Source: Caenorhabditis elegans
Lineage: Eukaryota; Nematoda; Chromadorea; Rhabditida; Rhabditidae
Assembly (NCBI RefSeq): GCF_000002985.6
Contig: NC_003283.11
Location: 4,464,001 to 4,528,000, forward strand
Direction: 5' to 3'
DNA length: 64,000 nucleotides
Of this stretch, positions 1 through 10,842 are shown piece by piece (within the stretch, counting starts at the first letter, position 1; each line of letters opens with the position of its first letter). Under the pieces are notes generated by a model that was not told the origin of the DNA, made no database searches, and was given only the letters and a program-made list of their open reading frames with translations. Made by a program: the position numbers and the translations under genes.

Positions 1-1194
1 CATTTATTTATAACGAAAAAATGGTTGAAAATTTGACAAATTATGCCTAAAAGTATAAAACAAAGCAAAAATTAATAAAAACCAATAATTCCGACCGAAA
101 ATCGGGAAAAATAATTTAGCCCTTATCCAAAATGTTTGAAAAGTTAAAAAAAATTATTTAAAAAGTTTTTTTTTAAATTTTATAATTGTTATAAAAATTT
201 AAATGGACTGTGAATAATGTATTTATTCGAAAAAAAAGCGCCATCGAGTTTCTTTCATCTAGTTTTCATTCAAAAATTATCATTAATCGACAAAAAAACC
301 AAAAAAAAAATTAAATTCAGCTGAAATTCGCTAGAAAACAGTTTTTTTTTTGGAGAATAAGCTGCTATTTGTGAAATTTATCAAATGAAATAGAAAAAAA
401 TAGAAGAATTTCAATATATCTCCAAACCACGGAAAAATAAATTTGAAGGCCGAAAAGCGTTCATTACGATTCCAGACACATATCATCAATGTCTCTTCTT
501 ATTCTCATCGCTTTTTTCCATCTACTAAATAATCTATTTAGCGATCTTTGAGCATTCCCGGAAATTACGACACACACAAATTGAGGAATCAGGGAAGGAA
601 AGACAAATTATTCAGACACCTCAGGATCACATGTTCCCTTAGATTAATTGAAATCTTGGGGAGTTGGTTGAGAAAATAAAAGTTCAAAGGCAGAAAGTTC
701 GAATAACATAAAATTAAAAAAGAAAAAAAAACATAGATGAAGGTGACAATTTGTAAAGGTCTTAAAATGACGACGAATAAGTCTAATAGAGGTTGTCCTT
801 CAAGGAGACGGGCAATTAAAAATGAAGTAGGTGGGTAGAAGACGAACTTTCAATGTTTTTTTTTCAGTTAGTTTCAATGAGCATATCACATTCTAAGTGT
901 CTAGTGGATAGGAGGGCCTGAAAAAATCGTATGATTCAATAAAAAGTTAACGAATTGAAAAAAAAACATTCAAAAAAATTTTTAACGACGATATTACCGT
1001 AATTCACACAACTTTTATTAAGACCGTCTTATTTGAAAAAAAAATTCGTGAAAATGGTATAATTACCACAAGGAAATATTTTTATCAAATCGGATTTTAA
1101 AAAAATTAATATTTTCTGTATGTCTTTAGTATATTTGACTAATGTTTAAAAACATAAAAGTATGCAAAAAACAGTTTCTGAAGCTGCTGTTTAA

Positions 1195-1500
1195 AACTTT
1201 TGGCAAATTGTCAATCCGCCATTTGCCGAACATCAATTTGCCGGAAATGGTTAGAGGGATTTTTTATAAGACGGAAAAACTTAAAAATGTGCCTTTCTGA
1301 AATTTTGCTTCCCTTTTTGTCTAGATATTTTCACAGAATTTGCTTACTTTTCAAAATAGATGTAGGAACATTTATAGGATGCGTACAACTTTGCCGATTA
1401 AAATTGAAATATTGAAAATTTCAAAACATCAGTTTTCCGTAAAATGCCGGTTTGCCGATTGGCCGGAAGCTTTCAATTTCGACTTTATTAGCAAAAAAAC
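1195..1500. repeat. Dispersed TTTGCCGG-type element, copy 1
   Basis: TTTGCCG-type modules flank a core with 'ATAAGACGGAA' and 'TAGGATGCGTACAA'. The same core and flanks recur at 20513-20977, 50055-50448, 51036-51375 and 51625-51930, so this is a dispersed non-coding element. The open frames that cross it are repeat translations, not genes. Confidence 0.75.
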
Positions 1501-1695
1501 TGTTCTCGTTTATTTGGCAGGTAGGCACGTATGTAGGCTCAATGCAGGCGAAAGTCACCGTTGAAATCAGGCAGGATATATCGGTTTTTTGTTGAAAAAT
1601 TAAACCCTCCCCCCACGGTTTCCAGGTTTTTTTGAACCAAAATTATGAAATTCGATGAAAAGTGTATTAATTACCATAGTAATGTAAAAAATATA

Positions 1696-1735
1696 TGTAA
1701 TGTAATGTAATGTAATGTGATGAAATGTAATGTAA
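1696..1735. repeat. Short GTAAT tandem repeat
   Basis: The pentamer TGTAA is repeated about seven times with two interruptions. Confidence 0.8.
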
Positions 1736-4700
1736 AAATCAAAAGTTATGGCAAAATTTTTCTAAAATAAAGAGCAGAAATCACTTTTTTTGAACTAGAC
1801 TTTACCTTTCTCAAACCCAAACTCGAAACATTTCACACCTCACCTATTTTTGGGTTGTCGCAATAAAAAAAACACCTTTTTTCTCTCCAAATTTCCCCCA
1901 AAATTGGGGGTGTATTTATGATCAATGTTCAATTGGTTCAACCACCTACACGTGTACTTTGAAATATTCATAAAAATGAGAAAAGCGGTTGACAAATAAA
2001 ATGTTTAGATAAACATGTTTTATGCAGTTTCGCGCACTACAATTCAATTTATCAAACTTCCATCTTTTCCATAAGCTCTTATAAAGTTTGCGTAAAAGTC
2101 CAAAATTTATAGTTTTTCTGCAAAATACTTGAAAAGGGGCTTGAATAGTGAGAAAATAAGCAATAGAATTGAATGGTCCAATGAAATAAATCGAATAAAA
2201 TCCATTGCAGTATCTTCAGTCAATCTAGCATCATCTAGTTCATCGTGGGGAAAATTGGAAAGAAATGGATTTGAAAAAGAGCAAACACACTTTCATTTTC
2301 GAAGAAGAAGCTCTCGTCGTTCTATTTGAAGCACATTCTAAATGACTTTGGACTCTATGGTTAAATGAGCTTGAAGGCTATAGGTCATACTGGAACAGTC
2401 TGGAAAATAGGTGCTAATGGATTTGGAAATTTTTTTTGGAAAATAGAGGGGGTTAAAAATCGAAAATCTTACTTTAGTATTTTTTAGTAAATTCTCAAAA
2501 ACGAAATATTTCTCAAAAACTATTTTTTTGTCGTTATAATCAGATCTTTAGGGCTTTATTCTGATTGTAAGGATAATTTTCAATTAAAATATTTCTTCGA
2601 TTTCTGCCTTTTCTGGCTATATTAATTAGATCTTTCATCTTCTTCAATTATTTTTCATTAACTCTGGAAATTAACTCTAAAATTGTCCAAAATTGTTTGT
2701 AAGTTGAAAATTGCCGAAAAAGTGTAAATCATAGGCATAAAATCGAGAAATTATTAAAAACTACTCTATAGTGCTAAAATAACAAAAATGATAGTAACAC
2801 TTTTCTAAAAATTTTCAATAAATTATATTCAAACGTTGTAGATGTTGAAACATGCGATTTTTTTGTTCTAAATTGCAAAACTTTGAACTAAAACTTCCAA
2901 AAATCTACCTTTTTTGTAACCTTTTGGAACTTCACTTTGGAATACCATTTTCTAAAAATTTCTAAGAATATGTTCCTTTAAAAAAAGTTCAAGAACCATA
3001 ACTTTAGCTTTATTTCAATAAAATGTCTAGAAGGAACACAATAACCAAGCAATCAAGCATATTCATACGATAAAAAGCTGCTCAATTTGATAGTCTGATT
3101 GAATTTGTGAAGCGACGAGAAAGCTAGACGAACTGAAAAAAAGCAAGTGTTCTTATCTGTAAATAGTGAAAGTTTTTGGTTTTCTTTCTAGTCGTATGTT
3201 TGAAGAAAAACTAATCACACAGATTTTTAGGTTTTGTACTTAACGCCTGAGCATAAAAATAGAAAATACCAAAGAAATTCCGCCGAATCAACGATAATTG
3301 GCTCCTGGCTGCGCAACTAAAATACCGGAACAACAATCCGGGGGCTCCGTGAGCCTGACAAGATGCTCACGTGATTAATGGTAGCGAGGGATCGGAAGCA
3401 TGAGATGTGGGTTTCGTAGAAGAAAAGAAGATGTGTAGATTGATGTGGCTAGAAGAAAATACGGGGGAAAATATACTACTTTTGGGGAAATGGGTGGGGT
3501 GGGTTTCAGGTTATAAATTGGGACGGCGGGTTGGCGTTCAGAAAAAGATGATTGTTGATTTTTCCTAAATTCAAACTGTTGTGCCAGGATTTCTGTTTGA
3601 ACAAGACTTATTTTTGTCCGAGGTGACCGAGAAAAAAATTTAGGTCGACCTTATAAAATTGAAAACTGAGCCCAAAACATTTTTAAGTATTGTATGAAAC
3701 ATTATATTTCTAATTTGAAAATGCCCATAGTTTTATAAGACATTACACCGTTAATTCGCGATGTGAGCATTAATTGTAAGGGTGGCGCACAATAACCCGT
3801 CAGTGGAGTGCATACCGTCATCGATGCCTAACCGCGACATCTTCGAACTGTCATCGCCAAGAAAGGAAGCTAATCAATTCATGTTGTATAGGATATAAAC
3901 TTGGAGGGAATCAAATTCGGAGCCCTTGAAATTTCGACCGTAAATTTTTCCAGTTTATTTTTTTTTTGGAAGTTTCAATTTTTTACTTCAGATTTTCCCT
4001 TTTAAAAAATTCAAAAAAAAATGTTGATAGTTTCCAAAATGCTTCCACACTTTTCCCCATTTTTGAGCGTCTTTAAAATTATCAAAAGTCTGCAAAAAAC
4101 AGTTCTCGGACAAATTCTACGGTTAACAACAACTCAGTGAGTTCTGCCGCTGAAATTTTTTAACAACTTAGAAATTCATATTATAATACAAAACAATTAT
4201 CGGGAAGTTTGAACCTTCTCGTGTTACGACACAAATGAATAATGGAACGTTTAATGACTCAACATCATAGTTGAGGAGGTTTGAATTCCTCCTTTTTCTC
4301 GTCTTTTTTTCACACCTATTACAAAAAAACAAAAACCTTTGTCGTTTCCCCCCAACTTAATTAAATTTAATTATTTTCCCTTAATCTCAAAATGGAGCAA
4401 CGAAGCGGAATAGCATAAGGTTTCCGAGAATTGCAGTTATCTCAACGTACTAAAACAATTTAATGATGAGAGAAAAAGAGCTAAAATAAGAATGTTTTCG
4501 CAATAAACAAAATGAGAAAAAAGTTGTACTTCTAATTAAAGGATTTAAAAGATTTTTTGGGCTTCTTTCCAGATGTCACGTGGGGGGTTTAGACTGCGGC
4601 GTTCTTGAAAACAAAGAACTGGGAAAAGCTCATTTTTTGGAGAAAATTGAATTGGCGAAAAGAGGAGGGGGTATAGTAGTTGGAAGTTGAAAGCCTGCGG

Positions 4701-5689
4701 AAAGATTGCGCGGGAGTTTGAACTTTCCAAGTTCAAAACAAATTCTTCTATGACAACAGAAAAATATGTCACTTCTTCTTCGCCGCGACATTTAAAATTT
4801 ACACGACATCATATTTTCCAAAAAAAAAGGGCTTTTTAAATTTCAATTTTCATAAATTTTCTAAAGACCCCACTGTTAGACTAAAGTGGCGTTTGTAGAT
4901 TTTTGCTCTAAATGGCAGAATACAGTCCCAATATACCAAAAATAATTGTTAATTTCTTTAAATGATTTTTTAACTTTGAAAAAAAAATCAGTACTTATAT
5001 TTTCTAAACTTTAATTTTAAAAATGCTTTATCTAGGTGCAAATTTTGCAATCTGCAATTTTTCCACAGTTCAACAACATTCACTGAAAAAGAAAGAAAAA
5101 ACAAGTATCTTTTTGATTCTTTTTCTTTCCTTTTTTTCCCTTGAAACTCAATCAGGTGTGCACAAAATGAATTGTGACACGAGAGTATGTGTGCTCCGCC
5201 GTTGAATATTCAATTAGAACTCATGTCTGTGTTCCACAAAGAAAAGGATATAAGTTCTAGCAAGGAAAAATAAAGAAAAAAGACTGACTAATACAACATG
5301 AATGAGCAGGAAGGGTCATAAGTTTATGAGCTTCTCTCGTTTTTTTCCTGCTATAAACTGGAAGCTATAAGTTGGAAGGAAAAAAGGAACGAAATGAGAA
5401 AAAATGAAGTCTTGAACTCTGACGGGATGCCAATTGGATTTGTGTCATCCGTTGTGAGAATGAGGGAAAATTTGGGAATTGGGGAAGACGTTTGAAAGTC
5501 TGGAGCAAAATATAAACAAACTCGTTTTAATTCGTGTTCATCCGATTTTCATTTCCTTGTCTATTTTTTGTCGAAAAGTTAAGTCAGAGAGAGAGAGAAG
5601 ATTAAAATGGGTAAACGAGTGGAAAGGGCAAAATTTTTTAAATGAAAAAATAAATTAACCCAAGAACAGCGGTGGGCGGCATTTGTCGT

Positions 5690-6640
5690 TCGACAAATTC
5701 GGCAAATCGGCGAATTGCCGGTTTGCTGATTTGCCGGAAATTTTCATTTCCTGCAATTTGCCGATTTGCCGGAAACTTTTATTTCTTGCAAATTGCTTGC
5801 CGTCATGCCGGAAATTTTGATTTTCGCCAAATTGCCGGTTTGCCGGAAATTTTGATTTTCGCCAAATTGCCGGTTTGCCGGAAATTTTGATTTTCGCCAA
5901 ATTGCCGAATTGCCATTTGCCGAAAATTTTCATTTTTTCCGGAGTTTTTTTTTTGACAAATTCGCCAAATCGGCAAACTGCCGGTTTGCTGATTTGCCGG
6001 AAATTTTCATTTCCTGCAATTTGCCGATTTGCCGGAAACTTTTATTTCTTGCAAATTGCTTGCCGTCATGCCGGAAATTTTGATTTTCGCCAAATTGCCG
6101 GTTTGCCGGAAATTTTGATTTTCGCCAAATTGCCGAATTGCCATTTGCCGAAAATTTTCATTTTTTCCGGAGTTTTTTTTTTGACAAATTCGCCAAATCG
6201 GCAAACTGCCGGTTTGCTGATTTGCCGGAAATTTTCATTTCCTGCAATTTGCCGATTTGCCGGAAACTTTTATTTCTTGCAAATTGCTTGCCGTCATGCC
6301 GGAAATTTTGATTTTCGCCAAATTGCCGGTTTGCCGGAAGTTTTGATTTTCGCCAAATTGCCGAATTGCCATTTGCCGAAAATTTTCATTTTTTCCGGAG
6401 TTTTTTTTTTGACAAATTCGCCAAATCGGCAAACTGCCGGTTTGCTGATTTGCCGGAAATTTTCATTTCCTGCAATTTGCCGATTTGCCGGAAACTTTTA
6501 GTTCTTGCAAATTGCCGGTTTGCCGGAAATTTTGATTTTCGCCAAATTGCCGAATTGCCATTTGCCGAAAATTTTCATTTTTTCCGGAGTTTTTTTTTGA
6601 CAAGTTTGGCGAATCGGCGAATTGCCTTTTACTGGTTTGC
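5690..6640. repeat. Tandem array, ~228-bp unit, TTTGCCGG modules
   Basis: Unit starts fall near 5690, 5954, 6182, 6410 and 6598. Units two and three are 228 bp and almost identical. The first is longer because a ~35-bp 'GGTTTGCCGGAAATTTTGA' module is doubled, the fourth is shorter, and the last is partial. Inside each unit the motif (G)CCGGTTTGCCG is itself reiterated in both orientations. The array is open over 600 bp in one frame (5875-6501, +), but this follows from unit lengths divisible by three and the translation is purely repetitive. Confidence 0.9.
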
Positions 6641-7439
6641 CTGAAAAAAGCATTTTTTCTTTGTTTTATAATTTGAACCATAATCTGTCAGTTTTGCAGA
6701 CAATTTCCCGTAAAGTTAACTTGGCAATCGAAAAGAAACTCGCTGTAACTCTAAAAATGCCCTAAAAGTCGATAAATTTTAATTTAAAATTTTTTTTTGG
6801 AAGAAAAAAAAAAGTCTGGTTTACGTTTGAACCTACGTTTGAAATTATAAAACAAAAAAATCGAAAAACATATAATTATTTCCGGAATACGCAAAAATGC
6901 CAAAAACTAAGTCACTCATTTGCGCGGGAATTCAAAACTGGACAGGTCCTTTTTGCAGAATTAAAAAAAATCAAAAACATGTTAATTTCAATACTAGGTC
7001 ATTAACCTGTAAATAAAATATTTAAAAAATTGGCTACCAAATAACTATGAATACTACTGCATTTTCAACTTACCGTATTAAGTGAAAGGAGCACGTTTTT
7101 TGACCGTCCTGTTTTCAGAAAAGTAATAGAAACTCCGAGATGTGTTTGTACAGTTCTCGGAAAACCTGAAATAATATAATTATGTGAATTATCGTATCGG
7201 AAGTTATTTGTGGTATTTACATTGTTTCTAATAATAAAATAATTGTAACAATATGTTTTTAATTCCGTGAAATCTTATAAACTTTTGAGAATTCCTTATC
7301 AATTATTTCAATTTCCACGTGAATATTACAAACCAGTAGAGTTCAGTTTCAAAATTTTCAATCATTTCACAATTCGAGCAAACTTCGAATCTCCTCGTCT
7401 CGAATACCGTTTTTTGTCTCGATTGGACAAAGTTCTAGA
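6641..7439. other. Upstream region of the small membrane-protein gene
   Basis: No gene is supported here. This stretch should include the promoter of the gene starting at 7440; no specific site is recognised. A TTCTAG just before the ATG at 7440 could be a trans-splice acceptor. Confidence 0.45.
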
Positions 7440-9602
7440 ATGCGATTTGGAGACTATTTCAATCTCGTTCAGGTATGAATTTCAGACAAAACTTGCCTAA
7501 AAAAAGTGGAAATACTTTCAGAATCTATTTCTGATTTTGCTCGTCTTCTGTCCGGCGTGGATTTTGTGCAAAGGAAAGAAAAAAGCAACCTATGCATCGG
7601 TATCCAAGCAGACGTCTTCCGCCGAGCCGGCAAAATCGGCAATTGTAAGTTTGGCTTTTACAGTGGCATGTATTTTCATGCCTATGTGCCTATCTCTCGC
7701 CTGCACGCCTAGGCGGGTGCAAAAGTAAACTTCGGCGAATGTGCAGGGCAGAATATTTGCATTTCTGATGTGTTTGATTGCTGTTGTAAATATTTTTCCG
7801 TAGGAGGCAGGCATTGTTGTGCCTATATAGCATTTAGTTTTCCATAACTGCCATGACAGTCGAGTACCTACGCGCCTGCCTACCTGTTTTGGTGATTTTG
7901 CAAAAAATTTGGCGCCTTTCATGTATATACTTATTTTATTACAGACTAAAGCTATAATACAGGGTGGAAAAGTATAGTAACACATGAAGCGCTCTTTTAC
8001 ATGAGCTTTTCGCGCGACTGCCACGTCATACGTACATTCTTCTATCGAATACTGATAGCTGAATAGATTTCCTTCAATTTGACTCAAAATTTGTAATGTT
8101 TCCCAATAAGGTGCGATCTTTATCACCTCGACAATTTGGCGAACCCTTTCGAAAAAACGGTAATTTGGCACGCGGCACTTCCCACACAAACACACCTCCC
8201 ACGCACGCCAATAATTTTCAGATGTTTAATTTTTATGTTAAATTGAAAGTTAAAGAAGTGAAGAAGCGTTTTTAATTGTTTTTGTAGCATATAAAAATGT
8301 TCTGTGTCGACACTGGCGCCTAGCAAGAACCTTTGAATATTTCATGAATTCAACTTTGCGAAATTTACTCAGTTTTTTTGGTTTCCCAAGGCGTAACGAC
8401 CCACAAAATCATCCGAGCTCAATTTTCTAAAAAAATTCTGGAAAGCCAGGTCAAAACGTCTCGAAAAATACTAAAATGAATTTTTCTGCATACTGCTACT
8501 CGCCGCTCACATCCATCTTTCTGGCGACTATGCCATTCAAGACTTAACCTACTGCCGCAGTCCATGACAGAAATACCGTGATAGAAAATATTTTAGAATC
8601 TCTAGACCAAGAGCATTCTTTGAACTATAAAAACTTGTAAGACACTTGATGGATTCCTCGAGAAAAATGTAGAAATCCCGCAGAATGCCGACTTGCGTGC
8701 CATAAAGGTCGTGATCTCAAAAGTTCTGAAGGCCTGCAGCGATGCGGATGGGAATATTTTGAAAATTCAAAACGTTCATCTGGTCAGTATTTTATGGAGA
8801 ACAAAACTTGTACAAATTGATGTAATAACTCTCTCCACTAGTAAAGTTATAGAGCTGCAAACGTGTTACCATACTTTTGGCCCACCCTGTACCTGAAATA
8901 ATAATAGCACATGCAATAGCATATGCAATAGACCTATAATAATAACATAACTTGGTACATCTCGCATTCAAACACCACTGTCTCTAGGAATTTATGTTTA
9001 CCTAACGGCCCTAAACGTTGTAAGGCCCCATACACAAGATCTCATGCAGTCTACTTCCCAAAAGTGGTATTATTCCAAAAATTCCAAAAGTCGCAGTTAC
9101 CTCACTCTATTCTTTTCGATAGCTCTCCTCACGTTCCGACATGTTTGTATGTATTTCAGTGATTACAAGTTTTGTGTCATTTTTTGAAACATTGCTTTCA
9201 AGGTTATCGGTTTTCAAAGCCCGTTTCTGAGTTTTCACTAATTTTTTCCAGAAGCCTCCAATAACCGACCCAACACCGAGCGCGATGGCCAAGGTGGGCT
9301 CAGATGAGAAGAAAGAAGACCCAAAGGATGATAAGGGAGACACGAAGAGCCCGGTTCCAGATGGTGGTGCAGCTGATGCAAAACCGGTCGACCAATCGCA
9401 GAAGCCATTCCCCAAATTCGAGATGCCAACGGAGAGTAAGAAAAAGAAGAAGATGGCTGAAAATGAAGTTGATAAGAAGGAGAAAATGAAGAACGGATTC
9501 TATCAGGAAAAGTCAGATGAAGATGACACGCTTGAGAAAGTGGCTAGTCTGAAGGTCGAGCAATCCGATAAGACCAAGAGATCGAAGAAAAATAAGAAAT
9601 AG
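7440..9602 (+). CDS. Small single-pass membrane protein with Lys-rich tail
   Basis: Function unknown. My model joins 7440-7472, 7522-7644 and 9252-9602, all phase 0, with introns of 49 and about 1,600 bases, giving about 168 aa. The start MRFGDYFNLVQ is chosen because it is the frame that joins the splice sites in phase; TTCTAG lies just before the ATG. Residues about 12-27 (LFLILLVFCPAWIL) form one hydrophobic segment, followed by CKGKKK, which suggests a short N-terminus and a cytosolic C-terminus. The rest is charged and low complexity: an acidic/Lys stretch, KKKKK near residue 115, and a basic end (KTKRSKKNKK). The second intron holds a Tc1/mariner-like element. The last 304 bases belong to the left arm of a large inverted repeat, so a headless copy of this exon exists at 16432-16735. 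An additional upstream exon cannot be excluded. Confidence 0.75.
7960..8889. mobile_element. Tc1/mariner-like non-autonomous element
   Basis: The left end reads CAGGGTGGAAAAGTATAGTA and the right end is its imperfect inverted copy (GTGTTACCATACTTTTGGCC then CACCCTG). Each end is flanked by TA (7958-7959 and 8890-8891), the target duplication typical of Tc1/mariner elements. At ~930 bp it could be a degraded or deleted relative. No transposase with a DDE core is visible, and the 201-aa minus-strand frame across its left end continues into host DNA. It lies in an intron of the membrane-protein gene. Confidence 0.7.
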
Positions 9603-9638
9603 GTTGTATGAAGGGCACTGAATGATGGGTGATTTATG

Positions 9639-9644
9639 AATAAA
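9639..9644 (+). terminator. Poly(A) signal AATAAA of membrane-protein gene
   Basis: A canonical AATAAA lies 37 bases after the stop codon, followed by a T-rich stretch. The same signal exists in the inverted copy. Confidence 0.6.
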
Positions 9645-9779
9645 TTGATTTTTTTGTTTCGTTTTGTTTTGTTTTACCACAGAATCACGGCTTCCGGTAA
9701 TTCAGGGGATATTATATTACTGTAACAGGTACCGGAAGGCCTAACAGATATATTAACAGTGATGTGCGGCCAACCAAGT

Positions 9780-10100
9780 TGCCGGAATTTTTAGGTTCGG
9801 CAACTTCGGCAATTGCCGATATCAATGTCAAACACTTTGTAGCTCAGAAAGAAGCATTCAGAGAGCCTGAAAAATGCTAAAATTCACTGTAAACGAGAAA
9901 AACGACCAGAATTTTTTCCAAAACGCTCAAAAATATAATTTCAACAAAAAAACTTTGAAATCTGGTTGCCGGTTGCCGAAAAGTTGCCGACGTTTCGGCA
10001 ACCAAAAGTTGCCGACGTTTCGGCAACCGAAAAGTTGCCGGTTGCCGAAACTTTATGGGTTCGGCAACTTCGGCTATTGCCGGTTGCCGTAAATCTCGTT
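9780..10100. repeat. GTTGCCG/CGGCAAC foldback modules
   Basis: Alternating GGCAACTTCGGCAATTGCCG and GTTGCCGACGTTTCGGCAAC modules occur here. They form many local hairpins and are duplicated in the right arm. They are relatives of the TTTGCCGG elements elsewhere in the window. Confidence 0.7.
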
Positions 10101-10289
10101 TTCCGCACAGCCCTGGTATGTAAGTGTGCCTACTTTTGAGACATAACATATCTGGTTTGTTTTTAGCTTCTTACCAAAATCTAAAATTTTCTGGAACTTC
10201 TATTTTCAGTATTTTTTCAACTGCAATCAATTCACGGGTTCGTTTACCACCAAATGTTTTACAGTTATTTTTCGCATATTGGGGCCAGG

Positions 10290-10670
10290 GATGTGCGGCA
10301 AATTCGCCGTTTGGCAAGTTCGGCGAATTTGCCCAAATTGCCGAGCACGGCCAATTTCAAGAAATTAGATTTGCCAAAATTGGCGCACACATCAAAAATT
10401 TGACAATTTTGGCCAAAACTAATGATTTTGTCACCAAAAATTTAGTAAAATGGCACAAAATTGAGTAATTTTTATGCTTAAGCAGACACACTACACGGAA
10501 CTTTTTTAGACACCAGATTTTTGTTCAGAATTCAGTAGTTTTGGTGCTCTAAAAAAACATCAAAAAGTATCACATTTTTTGGAGTTTGTTAAGCACGGCA
10601 AATTTGCCAAATTTGCCGAATTTACCGTGCTCGGCGAATGTTGGAAAAATAGATATGCCGCACACCCCCC
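10290..10670. repeat. Foldback element with GTGCTCGGCAA-type ends
   Basis: The left part has GGCGAATTTGCCCAAATTGC then CGAGCACGGCC. The right part has the inverted relatives (GCACGGCAAATTTGCC, CCGTGCTCGGCGAA). 'Gggatgtgcggca' and 'tgccgcacacccc' form the outer ends. A similar element lies at 47860-48160. Confidence 0.65.
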
Positions 10671-10842
10671 TGACTGGGACTACATTACTTCACCATTAAA
10701 AATAATTACTTTCATTGTCTAGACAATAATAACTGTGCTACCTATCAGAATAGTGCCAAACATTTCTTTTTTACATTGACGTATTAATTTCCTGCCGCTC
10801 ACATTGAGCAAGAAACATTTTACATTCATTTTGTACATCAAC

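Larger units (their letters stand above)
1..5689. other. AT-rich stretch without a supported gene
   Basis: I read both strands and found no run of exons with credible splice phases and no recognisable protein. The short open frames here have low-complexity or repeat-like translations. More GC-balanced unique DNA lies around 3240-3440 and 3770-3900 and could be regulatory, but nothing in the sequence proves it. Two small repeats are annotated separately. Confidence 0.6.

Noticed and set aside
5875..6501. Longest open frame in the window, 208 codons
   Set aside because: It spans the tandem array. It is open only because unit lengths are multiples of three, and the predicted protein is the same repeat three times.
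7590..8195. 201-codon minus-strand frame, first taken for a transposase
   Set aside because: It crosses the left end of the TA-flanked element and part of a host-gene exon on the other strand, has no DDE or helix-turn-helix pattern, and no splice partners.
9252..9602. Treating the Lys-rich frame from 9285 as a separate gene
   Set aside because: It is preceded in frame by a good acceptor (TTTTTTCCAG) and joins two upstream exons in phase 0, giving a membrane segment that a separate gene would lack.
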